Below, piece by piece: positions 33,000-42,578 of a stretch of 64,000 bases of DNA. The stretch's first letter is position 1; each line of letters starts with the position of its first letter. The stretch spans positions 1 to 64,000 of the forward strand of contig CAJJBK010000005.1 of assembly GCA_905182415.1 (NCBI GenBank), in the 5' to 3' direction. The translations under genes were made by a program, and so were the position numbers. This DNA is from an uncultured Woeseiaceae bacterium. Its GTDB lineage: Bacteria; Pseudomonadota; Gammaproteobacteria; Steroidobacterales; Woeseiaceae. The notes under the pieces were generated by a model. It was not told the origin of the DNA. It saw only the letters and a list, made by a program, of their open reading frames with translations, and made no database searches.

Positions 33000-35801
33000 T
33001 TAGAAGTCGTATGAGACTCTAAAACCCATAGTACGTGGGCGGTTAGTGGTAGCTCTTTCGAAGAAGTCTTGTCTGTTGATGTGCAACTGTGCACGTTCGT
33101 CAGTTAAGTTCTTCACATAGAACTCCATGCCCCAGTTATTATTTATATTTTTCACGCCAACTGAAGTATCAAAAACTGTATAAGCTTTTTGAAATACATT
33201 TGGCTCGTCAGTCGTATCAACTATTGAGTTAAGCGCTTTTCCTGCATGCTTCATACCCAATTGATAGTAGATACTTCCGTTTGCTGTTTCCCGCTCATAT
33301 TTACCTCGAATGGTATATTGTAATTCAGGAGTCAAAGGCAATTGACGACCTTCATCTTGAACTACGAGAGCAAAGGCTGGATCAACACGAGTCAATTCAG
33401 TTTTATTATATGAACCAGCTGCATAGACAGTTAGATTGTCTGTGGCTGCCCATGTAAGATCGCCTTCCATTCCTTTGATTTCAGCATCACCACCATTATC
33501 AACAAGTGTAAATATTGAGATGTTTTGCGAATCGAAATGTGACACTTGAATGTCTTTCCAGTCGATCATATAGATTGCACCATTGAAACGTAAACGACCA
33601 TCAAACATAGTTGATTTCCAGCCGAACTCAGTACTTTCCATCACGTCTGATCTGAACACATAAGGTAAGCAGTATCCGGGGAAGCCAGTGCTTGCTTTTG
33701 CATCAATAGCTCCTTTAGTACCACAAACTATCTCATTAGCTAGACCTGCGTTTGCTTTATTGTTTGCAGTTGCATCATAAACACCTAGTTTAGCCGCGCC
33801 TCGGTTGAAACCACCGGGCCGATAACCCTCAGACCATGTTGTGTACAATAAGAGATCATCATTTGGCGTGTAAGACAAAGTGAATTTCATCATTGTATCT
33901 TTGGTGCTGATAGGTCTAATTGCCGATGTAAATTTAGTGGCATAATCACGACCACCAGTGACATTAGGTCTAACGTCATTTGAAGGGTCGGCATCATCTG
34001 TCAATAATGGACGATTACCGTATCTCCATGCGCCGTATCCTGTGAAGTTATAATCTAAATCATATTTACGTGCACTCACAGCTACATTCAATTCATCGCT
34101 GAGTTGAAAATCAATCTCACCAAACACTGCTGTTTGCTTTTCTGTTCTGAGATTGTCATTTCTAAACTGCGTTGCACCATTTACAACACCTCTTGCATTA
34201 GCAGATGCCGTACCAAATGTGCCTGGCGATCTATTGATATCGATTCCAGCAAACCCTGCTTCGTATGGTGCCATGTAGTTAAAATTACCGATGTGCTTGA
34301 TTTCGAAATCTTCAGCATAAACACCACCTTGCATGTTGACCATACCATCCCAGTTTGTAGCGAATCGTATCTCATTGGTCATGCGCGTCATTTCATTTTG
34401 CAGTCCTACAGCATTTGCTGGATTACCACACTCAATCACGCCAGGATTACCGCTTAGTGTTGGATCATAACCATACCTTGCTACTGTATTAACAGGAGCG
34501 ACATAATCTGCTGCTGCTACAGCACCTGTTGGATTAAGTGTTGTGTCTGGATTGACTGCACCTTTCACATCTCCCAATTTTCCAACTACAAGAGTTTCCC
34601 CTACGCCTGCACCAGTATAATAACCGGCACCAGTCAAGTATTCACATTGATATCCTGATATAGATCCACCAATATTGGTATAGCCAGTGTAATCAAGTTG
34701 TGCATCAACTGAACGATCTAAGAACGCACCTGTATAAACAATATCAATATCACCTATTGAACCATTTAGAGTCCAAGCAGTTGTATTGAACGAATCATCT
34801 AATTTGTCAGGCGTGAACCGCGATACTTTGAGATCTCCTTTGGCCATATCATAATCCCAAACACCTTCTGTTTTGAGGGACTGAGTGGTATTTTGGAGAA
34901 GTAGATCCCAGTTTTCATTAAGTACCCACTTAAGACCCATCCTAGCGCCTGCATAGTGTGCATCATTAAAGTCATCTTCAACCATTGAATCATTTCTTGC
35001 TGCTGTATAATTAACTGGAATTGTTGTACCAGCTGCGATTTCTGTTCCGTTAAAGAATCTGGTTGCTTTAGCGTACGTAACACCAGTTGTTTTAGGGAAT
35101 GTTGGGTTTTTCGCATTACTAGCAGTAAATGTTCCTGCTACATTATCAATGTAACCACCTTGATTATCATTATAAAGAGCTAACCTGAATGCCATTTTAC
35201 CTTCAACCAATGGAACATTAAGCATCATTTCAGCTGAGTTTGAATTCTCACCACCTGATGTAGATGCAAAACCGCCATTAAAGCTTGCTTGGAATTCATC
35301 AATCACTGGTTTGTTAGTAATTAATCTTACTGTACCCGCCATTGAGCTGGCACCATATAAAGTACCTTGTGGTCCAGGAAGTACCTCAATACGTTCCATA
35401 TCAGTAACATAGACATCTAAGTTACGACCGCCTGATGTAACTGGTTGCTCATCTAAGTAGAGTGCCACGTTTGGAGCGGAACCTTGAGATTCTGCAACCG
35501 TGATATTAATCGCATCGACTGCGGCACCACGAATGTAGATTTCATTTTGTCCTGGTCCACGTCCACCAGCATTAACGCTTGGTAGATATTTCACGTAGTC
35601 ACTGAAGCTTTGAATATTTTCGTCTTCTAGTCGTTGTGCGTCCATTGCTTGCACGGCAAGTGGAATATCTTGCATGCTAGCTGACCGTTTTGTTGCCGTG
35701 ACTGTAATTTCTTCTATTGCTTGTGCATGCACTGCTGAAGTAGCAGCAGTTGCTGACATCGCAAGTAGTACAGCTTGATGTACTTTGTTTACCTTAAGCA
35801 T
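33000..35801 (-). CDS. TonB-dependent outer-membrane receptor
   Basis: A 933-aa receptor from ATG 35801, with GGGGGA 8 bases upstream and a signal peptide (MLKVNKVHQAVLLAMSATAA to HAQA). Next come the TonB-box-like IEEITVTATKR, the plug domain (SFSDYVKYLPSVNAGGRGPG, YIRGAAV, YLDEQPV, ERIEVLPGPQGTLYGASSMAGTVRLITNKP) and a 22-strand barrel ending MGFRVSYDF, with the terminal Phe needed for outer-membrane insertion. Cysteines in the middle loops (YQCEYLTG, VIECGNPAN, EIVCGTKG) are notable. The ligand is unknown; the barrel resembles receptors of marine and sphingomonad-type bacteria for organic molecules rather than siderophores, but that is impressionistic. Confidence 0.95.
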   Translation of the reverse strand: MLKVNKVHQAVLLAMSATAATSAVHAQAIEEITVTATKRSASMQDIPLAVQAMDAQRLEDENIQSFSDYVKYLPSVNAGGRGPGQNEIYIRGAAVDAINITVAESQGSAPNVALYLDEQPVTSGGRNLDVYVTDMERIEVLPGPQGTLYGASSMAGTVRLITNKPVIDEFQASFNGGFASTSGGENSNSAEMMLNVPLVEGKMAFRLALYNDNQGGYIDNVAGTFTASNAKNPTFPKTTGVTYAKATRFFNGTEIAAGTTIPVNYTAARNDSMVEDDFNDAHYAGARMGLKWVLNENWDLLLQNTTQSLKTEGVWDYDMAKGDLKVSRFTPDKLDDSFNTTAWTLNGSIGDIDIVYTGAFLDRSVDAQLDYTGYTNIGGSISGYQCEYLTGAGYYTGAGVGETLVVGKLGDVKGAVNPDTTLNPTGAVAAADYVAPVNTVARYGYDPTLSGNPGVIECGNPANAVGLQNEMTRMTNEIRFATNWDGMVNMQGGVYAEDFEIKHIGNFNYMAPYEAGFAGIDINRSPGTFGTASANARGVVNGATQFRNDNLRTEKQTAVFGEIDFQLSDELNVAVSARKYDLDYNFTGYGAWRYGNRPLLTDDADPSNDVRPNVTGGRDYATKFTSAIRPISTKDTMMKFTLSYTPNDDLLLYTTWSEGYRPGGFNRGAAKLGVYDATANNKANAGLANEIVCGTKGAIDAKASTGFPGYCLPYVFRSDVMESTEFGWKSTMFDGRLRFNGAIYMIDWKDIQVSHFDSQNISIFTLVDNGGDAEIKGMEGDLTWAATDNLTVYAAGSYNKTELTRVDPAFALVVQDEGRQLPLTPELQYTIRGKYERETANGSIYYQLGMKHAGKALNSIVDTTDEPNVFQKAYTVFDTSVGVKNINNNWGMEFYVKNLTDERAQLHINRQDFFERATTNRPRTMGFRVSYDF

Positions 35802-35822
35802 ATCTGGTTTCCCCCGAGGCAA

Positions 35823-36045
35823 TTTATGTTGCCATTTTTTTTGCTTAGTTAATAAAACATTACTTGTTGTTTATGTAAATTTTTCGAATTTTTTTACAAA
35901 AAAATGAGTCAAATCGACATAGTAATGCATGAAATTTAAAGTAGTTGGATCAAAACTACAAGCAAATAATTCATTTTTTACGCATTTTTGTTATTTTTGT
36001 TGTTTTTATACAACAGTAGAAAAAACTCAATATCTTTGGTTTTGA
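35823..36045 (-). promoter_or_regulatory. AT-rich upstream region of the receptor gene
   Basis: About 220 bases of very AT-rich sequence with T and A tracts, between the end of the formate-THF ligase gene and the receptor start. It likely holds the receptor promoter. No clear operator, riboswitch or terminator can be named. Confidence 0.4.
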
Positions 36046-37725
36046 CTAAAATAAACCCGTAATACTTTTTGAATCATCTACACCAATATTATCAGAAGCC
36101 GGTTTCCTGGGCAGTCCTGGCATGGTCATAACATCGCCGCATACTACGACAATAAATTCGGCACCCGCAGCAAGTCGGATTTCACGGATAGGAACATCAT
36201 GACCACTGGGAGCTCCAGTGAGTTGCGGGTCAGTAGAAAAACTATACTGGGTTTTTGCCATACAAACCGGGTAATGACCGTAACCTGCTGCTTCAAATTG
36301 CTCGAATTGTGCTCGTACTTTTTTGTCTGCAATAATATCTTGGGCACCATAAATGGTTCTGGCAATATGCTGAGCTTTATCCCAGAGTTTCATGTCATCG
36401 GCATACAGTGTTTTAAATTTAGATGGCTGATTGTCAATGATGTCGATTACATGAGAGGCTAATGCTTCTGCCCCTTTTCCGCCATCAGACCAGTGTGAAG
36501 AAATTTTACAAGCAACGCCAAATTTTTGGCAGTAATCTATAATTGCTTGATGCTCATTTTCTGTATCAGTTACGTAATCATTTATAGCGACGACTACTGG
36601 CACTCCAAATTCACCAATATTTCGAATGTGACGACCTAGGTTCTCACATCCAGCTATTACAGCATCGACATTCTCTTTTTGTAAGTTTGATTTTTCAACT
36701 CCACCGTGCATTTTTAATGCTTTGGTGGTTGCAACTAGAACTACAGCACCTGGGTGAAGTCCTGCTTTGCGACATTTTATATCAAAAAATTTCTCTGCCC
36801 CTAAGTCAGCGCCAAAGCCTGCTTCAGTTACCACATAATCAGCCAGTTTGAGTGCTGTTTTAGTTGCCACAACAGAGTTACAACCGTGAGCAATATTGGC
36901 AAATGGACCGCCATGCATTAAGGCGGGATTATTCTCTAGTGTCTGAACTAAATTAGGCTGGAAGGCATCTTTTAATAGGGCTGTCATCGCGCCTTGTGCA
37001 TTTAACTGGCTAACTTTAACTGGTTCACGTTTTCTTGTGTAACCAATAACCATATTACCAAGACGATTTTGCAGGTCTTTAAGATCTGTCGCTAAGCAGA
37101 ATACTGCCATAACCTCAGAGGCAACTGTGATATCAAAACCACCTTGTCTTGGAATACCATTCCCAGGACCACCAAGGCCAGTAGTGATATCTCTTAAGGC
37201 GCGATCATTCATATCCACAACTCGTTTCCACGTAATTCTTCTTGGGTCAATATCTAGCTGATTTTCCCAGTGGATGTGATTATCTATTAAGGCTGATAAA
37301 AGATTATGCGCAGCACCAATGGCATGAAAATCACCAGTAAAGTGTAAGTTGATGTCTGTCATTGGAATTACTTGTGCATAACCACCACCTGCAGCACCAC
37401 CCTTCATACCAAAACATGGACCTAGGCTTGGTTCTCGCAAACAAATCATGGCGCGTTTACCGATATGACATAAGCCATCCACTAAGCCGACACTCGTTGT
37501 TGTTTTACCTTCACCAGCTGGCGTAGGCGAGATTGCGGTGACTAAAATAAGATGACCATCTTTTTTATCTTTGATTTGATCGATGTATTCGTAAGTCAAT
37601 TTTGCCTTATCATTACCATAAGGAATTAAACTCGATTCCTTTATATCTAATTTCTTTGCAATATCTGCAATAGGCTCTTTATTTGCTGCTTGCGCGATTT
37701 CTAAATCTGAAAGATAGTCTGTCAT
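36046..37725 (-). CDS. fhs: Formate-tetrahydrofolate ligase
   Basis: A 559-aa enzyme (EC 6.3.4.3) that joins formate to tetrahydrofolate with ATP to give 10-formyl-THF, the usual family length. The P-loop is in [19 protein letters not shown] (residues ~62-80). [45 protein letters not shown], the [20 protein letters not shown] segment, and [15 protein letters not shown] at the C-terminus are diagnostic. It is transcribed singly, divergent from the mttB gene 358 bases away. In this setting it can interconvert C1 units released from methyl groups with formate. Confidence 0.97.
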   Translation of the reverse strand: MTDYLSDLEIAQAANKEPIADIAKKLDIKESSLIPYGNDKAKLTYEYIDQIKDKKDGHLILVTAISPTPAGEGKTTTSVGLVDGLCHIGKRAMICLREPSLGPCFGMKGGAAGGGYAQVIPMTDINLHFTGDFHAIGAAHNLLSALIDNHIHWENQLDIDPRRITWKRVVDMNDRALRDITTGLGGPGNGIPRQGGFDITVASEVMAVFCLATDLKDLQNRLGNMVIGYTRKREPVKVSQLNAQGAMTALLKDAFQPNLVQTLENNPALMHGGPFANIAHGCNSVVATKTALKLADYVVTEAGFGADLGAEKFFDIKCRKAGLHPGAVVLVATTKALKMHGGVEKSNLQKENVDAVIAGCENLGRHIRNIGEFGVPVVVAINDYVTDTENEHQAIIDYCQKFGVACKISSHWSDGGKGAEALASHVIDIIDNQPSKFKTLYADDMKLWDKAQHIARTIYGAQDIIADKKVRAQFEQFEAAGYGHYPVCMAKTQYSFSTDPQLTGAPSGHDVPIREIRLAAGAEFIVVVCGDVMTMPGLPRKPASDNIGVDDSKSITGLF

Positions 37726-38083
37726 AATATTTTTACTCAGTTTTGCATCTTAATTTAATAGTTTGGTATGGGCGATGCAGTCTAATGCGGAAAGTGTTTT
37801 TTCTCAAATAAGAATCTCATATTGTGGGGATCAATCATAAGGTATTATCTTCTATTTAATAGATTTTTATTTAGCACAAGTGCTAATTTTTATAAGGAGT
37901 TTGTTGCGTTTTAGTCTTTTTAGTTACGTTACTAAATTTGGGTTAGTATTATGTCGTTATTAAACATATATAAGTCGTAATTAGAAAAGCAAATAGTTGT
38001 TATCTAGAAGAGAATCACGAAATAACAAAACAATTACTTATGTAACGAATTAATTTAAATAGGTAAATGAAGAGGGCGATGAA
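37726..38083. promoter_or_regulatory. 358-base divergent spacer between fhs and mttB1
   Basis: No gene is supportable here. It must contain promoters for both fhs and the corrinoid operon. A small perfect inverted repeat ttagcac/gtgctaa (37871-37886) followed by TTTTTAT lies about 200 bases before mttB1 and could be a weak terminator-like or protein-binding element. I see no recognisable cobalamin or glycine riboswitch. Confidence 0.4.
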
Positions 38084-39625
38084 ATGGTAGAACGAAAACG
38101 CCGAAGAAAAAGTGGCGGCAGAAGCTCAAAAGTAGCTGCGCGTCAAAGTAAAACTACCGAATATTCAGCTTTTATCGAACGCAAAGTTCCTTATTTTGAG
38201 ATATTGAGCGAAGAAGGTTTATCGCTGATTGAAAATAATGCTGATATTTTACTAGAAGAAATTGGTGTCGAATTTCATGACTTCCCAGAAGCGTTAAAAT
38301 TATTCAAGGATGCGGGTGCCGATGTTGATGGTGTACGAGTCCGTTTTCCACGTGGTCTTTGCCGGAGCATCGTTCAATCAAATGCTCCATCAGAATTCAC
38401 GCAACATGCAAGAAATCCCAAGCGCAATGTTATTATAGGTGGACCACGAACAGTTATGGTGCCCGCCTATGGCTCGCCCTTTATTCGAAATATAGATGAG
38501 GGTCGACGTTATGCGACTATCGAGGATTTTCGAAATTTTGTGAAATTAGCTTATCTAAGCCCTCATCTTCATCACTCGGGGGGGACTGTTTGTGAGCCTA
38601 TGGATGTCCCTGTGAATAAACGTCATTTCGATATGATATACAGCCATATCAAATACAGTGACAAACCATTTATGGGTTCGGTGACGCATCGAGAAAGGGC
38701 CGAAGACACTGTGGCAATGGCTAAAATTGTTTTCGGCGAGGATTTTCTAAAAGAAAACACCGTATTGACCAGTTTGATCAATGCAAATTCACCGTTGACC
38801 TTCGATGCTACGATGTTGGGTGCGGCTACGGTTTATGCTAAGAATAATCAAGCCACGATAATTTCACCGTTTATCTTGGCGGGAGCAATGTCGCCGGTTA
38901 CAGTCACAGGCACAGTGACTCAAATTTTAGCCGAAGCTTTGGCAGGTATGGCTTATATTCAACTTGTTAAACCTGGTGCACCGGTAATTTTTGGAACTTT
39001 TGCGAGCGTGGTATCTATGCAATCTGGTGCCCCTACATTCGGTACCCCTGAACCTAGTCAAGTGATGACGATTGCGGGCGCTTTGGCAAGACGTTTAGGT
39101 GTCCCGTTTCGAAGTGGAGGTGGACTCTGTGCCTCAAAAATTCCAGATGCACAAGCAGCTTACGAGTCGGCAAATACATTACAAGCATCGGCACTGGCCG
39201 GAGTTAACTTCATGCTTCATACAGCCGGTTGGCTGGAAAGTGGTCTTGCCATGTGTTACGAAAAGTTCATAATGGATGCAGATCAAGCAGGGATGTTAGC
39301 GATAACGCTTAAAGGGGTAGATTTGTCAGAAAATGCTCAAGCATTAGATGCATTCAGAGAAGTCGGTCCTGGAGCTCATTTTCTCGGAGCGAAACATACC
39401 CAAGCTAATTTCGAAACTGCGTTTTATCGTTCCGAGATTGCCGATAACAACAGTTTCGAGCAATGGGAAGAAGAAGGTAGTTTAGATTGCGCGATGCGGG
39501 CAAATAAACAATGGAAACAGATGTTGAATGATTATGAAGCGCCAGAGTTAGATCAAGGAATCGATGAAGCATTGTTGGAATTCATTGCAAAAAGGAAAAC
39601 TGAATTTGAAGATAGGGATTACTGA
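38084..39625 (+). CDS. MttB-family trimethylamine/betaine:corrinoid methyltransferase 1 (non-pyrrolysine)
   Basis: A 513-aa TIM-barrel methyltransferase that moves a methyl group from a quaternary or tertiary amine to a corrinoid protein. There is no in-frame TAG, so it belongs to the non-pyrrolysine branch that includes MtgB, which acts on glycine betaine. Features are the basic head MVERKRRRKSGGRSSKVAAR common in proteobacterial members, GADVDGVRVRFPRG, MVPAYGSPFIRNIDEGRRYAT, LHHSGGTVCEPMDV, and QSGAPTFGTPEPSQ. It leads an operon with the corrinoid protein 56 bases later. Glycine betaine is the best guess of substrate; others (proline betaine, carnitine) are possible. Confidence 0.9.
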   Translation: MVERKRRRKSGGRSSKVAARQSKTTEYSAFIERKVPYFEILSEEGLSLIENNADILLEEIGVEFHDFPEALKLFKDAGADVDGVRVRFPRGLCRSIVQSNAPSEFTQHARNPKRNVIIGGPRTVMVPAYGSPFIRNIDEGRRYATIEDFRNFVKLAYLSPHLHHSGGTVCEPMDVPVNKRHFDMIYSHIKYSDKPFMGSVTHRERAEDTVAMAKIVFGEDFLKENTVLTSLINANSPLTFDATMLGAATVYAKNNQATIISPFILAGAMSPVTVTGTVTQILAEALAGMAYIQLVKPGAPVIFGTFASVVSMQSGAPTFGTPEPSQVMTIAGALARRLGVPFRSGGGLCASKIPDAQAAYESANTLQASALAGVNFMLHTAGWLESGLAMCYEKFIMDADQAGMLAITLKGVDLSENAQALDAFREVGPGAHFLGAKHTQANFETAFYRSEIADNNSFEQWEEEGSLDCAMRANKQWKQMLNDYEAPELDQGIDEALLEFIAKRKTEFEDRDY

Positions 39626-39681
39626 GTCAGTCGCTAAGATCTTCATATGTTTTCTATAGTTATAAAAGAGGGGAATAGATT

Positions 39682-40395
39682 ATGAGTGACTCAACTGAAG
39701 AATATGATGATGAGGATATCATTTTAGCCGACTTGCCTGATGATGAGTTGATCGCGCAAATGCATGATGATCTATACGATGGCCTCAAAGAAGAAATTGA
39801 AGAAGGCACAAATATATTGTTGTCGCGAGACTGGTCGGCGGAAAAGGTTCTTAATAAAGCTTTGGTTGCTGGAATGAAAATTGTGGGCATCGATTTTCGT
39901 GACGGCATTCTTTTTGTTCCTGAAGTTTTGTTAGCTGCAAATGCAATGAAAGGTGGAATGTCCATATTAAAACCGTTGTTAGCTGAAACAGGAGCAAAAC
40001 CGGTCGGCACAATGGTAATTGGTACTGTAAAAGGCGATATCCATGATATTGGCAAGAACTTGGTTGGCATGATGTTGGAAGGGGCGGGTTTTGAGGTGTT
40101 TGATATTGGAGTAAATAATTCTGTGGAAGAATACTTTGCAGCGCTTGAGGAGCACAAACCAGATATATTGGGCATGTCTGCATTGCTTACAACGACCATG
40201 CCATATATGAAGGTAGTTATTGATGAGATGGTTAGAAAAGGCATACGTGATGACTATATTGTTCTTGTTGGCGGCGCTCCTTTGAATGAAGAGTTTGGAG
40301 AGGCTGTCGGTGCAGATCGCTATTGCCGAGATGCGGCAGAGGCAGCTGCTATCGCAGTAATCATGATGACTGAGCGCCGAGAAAGCTCGGATTAA
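39682..40395 (+). CDS. Methyltransferase-associated corrinoid protein
   Basis: A 237-aa protein with an N-terminal helical B12-binding cap (LYDGLKEEIEEGTNILLS, KIVGIDFRDGILFVPEVLLAA) and a C-terminal Rossmann B12 domain. The base-off motif DxHxxG appears as GDIHDIGKNLVGMM with H121 binding cobalt. ILGMSALLTTTMPYMKVVI and VLVGGAPLN follow. It accepts methyl from the upstream MttB protein and passes it to the pterin methyltransferase encoded downstream (41670). GGGG lies before the ATG. It is the only corrinoid carrier in the window and could also serve the second MttB. Confidence 0.95.
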   Translation: MSDSTEEYDDEDIILADLPDDELIAQMHDDLYDGLKEEIEEGTNILLSRDWSAEKVLNKALVAGMKIVGIDFRDGILFVPEVLLAANAMKGGMSILKPLLAETGAKPVGTMVIGTVKGDIHDIGKNLVGMMLEGAGFEVFDIGVNNSVEEYFAALEEHKPDILGMSALLTTTMPYMKVVIDEMVRKGIRDDYIVLVGGAPLNEEFGEAVGADRYCRDAAEAAAIAVIMMTERRESSD

Positions 40396-40416
40396 GAAGT
40401 AAACGATACTTAAGCA

Positions 40417-40725
40417 ATGTCGATTAAGAAAATTACTATTTTTTGGCGTGATATACCGGCTCAGATTCTGATCCAAAAGGGCCGAAATAGAATAAAGCAG
40501 ATGCTAGAACATCGATTTCAAAAGGCAATTGATAGGGCTGCTATGCGAGCAGGAAAAGGGGGCAGCGATGCTTATATTAATGAATGGCGAAGAGTAACCG
40601 AAATTATAGACGAGTGTTCAGATATTGAGGCGTTATTAATTCGTGAAGTCACACAACTTGAAAAAAAATATTCAGATAGCGAATTATTAAATTTAATTCG
40701 AAATCATGGTGCTGCAAAAGAGTAA
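40417..40725 (+). CDS. PF13769 (Virulence_fact) family protein of corrinoid operon
   Basis: A 102-aa protein opening KKITIFWRDIPAQILIQKGR and continuing ERFQKAIDRAAMRAGKGGS-type residues and NEWRRVTEI, the hallmark of the small family labelled virulence factor. In proteobacterial genomes it travels with MttB, corrinoid and MetF-like genes, so a link to demethylation is more likely than one to virulence. It is soluble, with no metal motif seen. It lies 21 bases after the corrinoid gene. Confidence 0.8.
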   Translation: MSIKKITIFWRDIPAQILIQKGRNRIKQMLEHRFQKAIDRAAMRAGKGGSDAYINEWRRVTEIIDECSDIEALLIREVTQLEKKYSDSELLNLIRNHGAAKE

Positions 40726-40766
40726 ATGTTTTTTGTGTGAAAAAGATCGTTAAGTAGGGGAAAATA

Positions 40767-41630
40767 ATTAACACAAATAAACTGCCTAGAACAATCGCTA
40801 AACGCATTGTAGAGGATTTGAAAAATGCTTATATGGAAGTTATTCCATTTCCAAACATTGAAGAAAAATTTGAAATTCTAAAACCTAACACGCGTTTAGC
40901 TGTAACGTGCTCACCGACAAAGGGTGTGGATGAGACGCTGGGACTCAGCGAGAAGCTTGTTTCACGTGGATTTAAAGTGACGCCCCATATAGCGGCGAAG
41001 TGCGTAAGTGATCAAAGGCACCTTGAATCGATTGTTAGAAAACTCGATGCATTAAATATTGATAGTATATTTGTGCCAGGTGGCGATCGTCCTGAACCGA
41101 TTGGTGAATTCAGTAATTCTTATCAGCTCCTCAAAGCCTTAAGAAAGTGTGATCACAAATTAAAGGACATTGGGATTGCTGCACATCCCGAAGGGCATCC
41201 AGATATTGATGATTCTATTTTAATGGAAGATCTGGAGCGAAAAAAAGATTTAGCTGATTATATTGTTACTCAGATGTGTTTTGATGCAAACATCCTAGGT
41301 GACTGGTTGGTTCGGATCAATCAACGAGGTATTGATCTTCCGGTTTGGGCAGGTTTGCCTGGCGTCATTGAGCGTGGGCGTCTTCTTAGGACTTCCCTCA
41401 GAATTGGTGTCGGCGATTCTCTTCGTTTTTTGCGAAAGAAATCCCAAGTTGCTGCGGAATTGATGAAATCGAGTATTTATCACCCTGATAAATTAGTAAC
41501 AAGTATCTCTGAGTACAAAAATATTGAGGCAACTAATCTTGCTGGTTATCACATATTTTGTTTTAACCAAGTTGAGATGACTGAGAAATGGCGTGTTGAA
41601 ACAATTGCCGACTGCAATGAAATACTCTAA
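40767..41630 (+). CDS. MetF-like methylenetetrahydrofolate reductase family protein, apparent ATT start
   Basis: About 287 aa if started at ATT 40767, with GGGG at 40757-40760. The first canonical in-frame codon is TTG 40818, which has no useful ribosome site and would drop a helix (LPRTIAKRIVEDLKNAYMEV) that resembles family N-termini. An in-frame TAG at 40755 limits the frame. The protein shows VTPHIAAKCVSD, NIDSIFVPGGDRPEPIGEFSNS, a GIAAHPEGHPDI segment and VTQMCFDANILGDWL, the flavin TIM-barrel pattern of MetF-type reductases. It probably oxidises methyl-THF to methylene-THF so the methyl groups can be used. Confidence 0.8.
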   Translation: MNTNKLPRTIAKRIVEDLKNAYMEVIPFPNIEEKFEILKPNTRLAVTCSPTKGVDETLGLSEKLVSRGFKVTPHIAAKCVSDQRHLESIVRKLDALNIDSIFVPGGDRPEPIGEFSNSYQLLKALRKCDHKLKDIGIAAHPEGHPDIDDSILMEDLERKKDLADYIVTQMCFDANILGDWLVRINQRGIDLPVWAGLPGVIERGRLLRTSLRIGVGDSLRFLRKKSQVAAELMKSSIYHPDKLVTSISEYKNIEATNLAGYHIFCFNQVEMTEKWRVETIADCNEIL

Positions 41631-41669
41631 TAGTAAAATATAAACATTCATAATTGTTTGGGAAAAAAA

Positions 41670-42572
41670 ATGACTATAACGACAATAAGTTCGGCAACAA
41701 AGGAAGTTAGAATAGGTTTTGATCAGCCGTTCGTAATAATCGGCGAGAGAATTAACCCAACTGGTAGAAAGTTACTGACTGAGGAAATGAAAGCCGATGA
41801 TTTTAGTCGTGTTGAAGCTGATGCGATTGCACAAGTTAAGGCCGGAGCTCATATGCTCGATGTGAATGCAGGGATCCCATTAGCAGATGAACCAGCATTG
41901 CTCGCAAAAGCCATTCAGGTTGTGCAGGCTGTGACTGATGTTCCGTTATCAATTGACTCATCTATAATAGCTGCACTTGAAGCTGGTTTAGCGGTTTATC
42001 AAGGTAAGGCATTAGTCAATTCAGTTACTGGAGAAGATGAGTGTCTTGATGCTGTATTGCCATTAGTGGCTAAATATAATTGTGCGGTCGTCGCGATTTC
42101 AAATGATGAAACAGGAATCTCTGAAGATCCTAATGTGCGTTTCGAGGTGGCCAAAAAGATAGTTGAAAGAGCCGCGGATTATGGTATTTCCCATGAGAAT
42201 ATTATAGTTGATCCATTGGTGATGCCGATTGGCGCTATTAATTCAGCTGGCAAACAAATTATACATCTTGTCGGCCGGTTAAGAAATGAACTAAAAGTCA
42301 ACACGACCTGTGGAGCATCAAACGTGAGTTTTGGGTTGCCGAATCGAAATGGAATTAATGCAGCATTTTTGACCATGGCCATCGCATCTGGTATGACTTC
42401 TGCGATTACGAGCCCTCTACATTCAGAAGTTATGCAGGCCGTTCTAGGTGCAAACGTTATGATGGGCAATGATCCGAACTGTACCAAATGGATTGAACAA
42501 TTTCGTGTTGAAGCAGGAGACGGCGAAAATGGAAATCGCTCGAGACGCTTAACTAGGCGTCGAAAACGATAG
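41670..42572 (+). CDS. Pterin-binding methyltetrahydrofolate:corrinoid methyltransferase
   Basis: A 300-aa TIM barrel from ATG 41670, preceded by GGGA; an in-frame TTG at 41658 is less likely. It contains the DHPS/MeTr-type pterin site: IGERINPTGRKLL, GAHMLDVNAG, PLSIDSS, ALVNSVTGE, and TTCGASNVSFGLPNRNGIN, all typical of AcsE/MtgA-like methyltransferases. It passes methyl between the corrinoid protein and tetrahydrofolate. The tail (RSRRLTRRRKR) is strongly basic, as in related operons. It ends 6 bases before the convergent DMGDH-like gene. Confidence 0.93.
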   Translation: MTITTISSATKEVRIGFDQPFVIIGERINPTGRKLLTEEMKADDFSRVEADAIAQVKAGAHMLDVNAGIPLADEPALLAKAIQVVQAVTDVPLSIDSSIIAALEAGLAVYQGKALVNSVTGEDECLDAVLPLVAKYNCAVVAISNDETGISEDPNVRFEVAKKIVERAADYGISHENIIVDPLVMPIGAINSAGKQIIHLVGRLRNELKVNTTCGASNVSFGLPNRNGINAAFLTMAIASGMTSAITSPLHSEVMQAVLGANVMMGNDPNCTKWIEQFRVEAGDGENGNRSRRLTRRRKR

Positions 42573-42578
42573 TAGAAA

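Noticed and set aside
37871-37892. Terminator or riboswitch upstream of mttB1
   Set aside because: The stem is only 7 bp and AT-rich with a 2-base loop, and no riboswitch core could be matched, so it is mentioned only within the spacer entry.
38084-39625. Possible pyrrolysine-containing MttB
   Set aside because: The 513-codon frame has no internal TAG and there are no pyl genes in the window; the same holds for mttB2.
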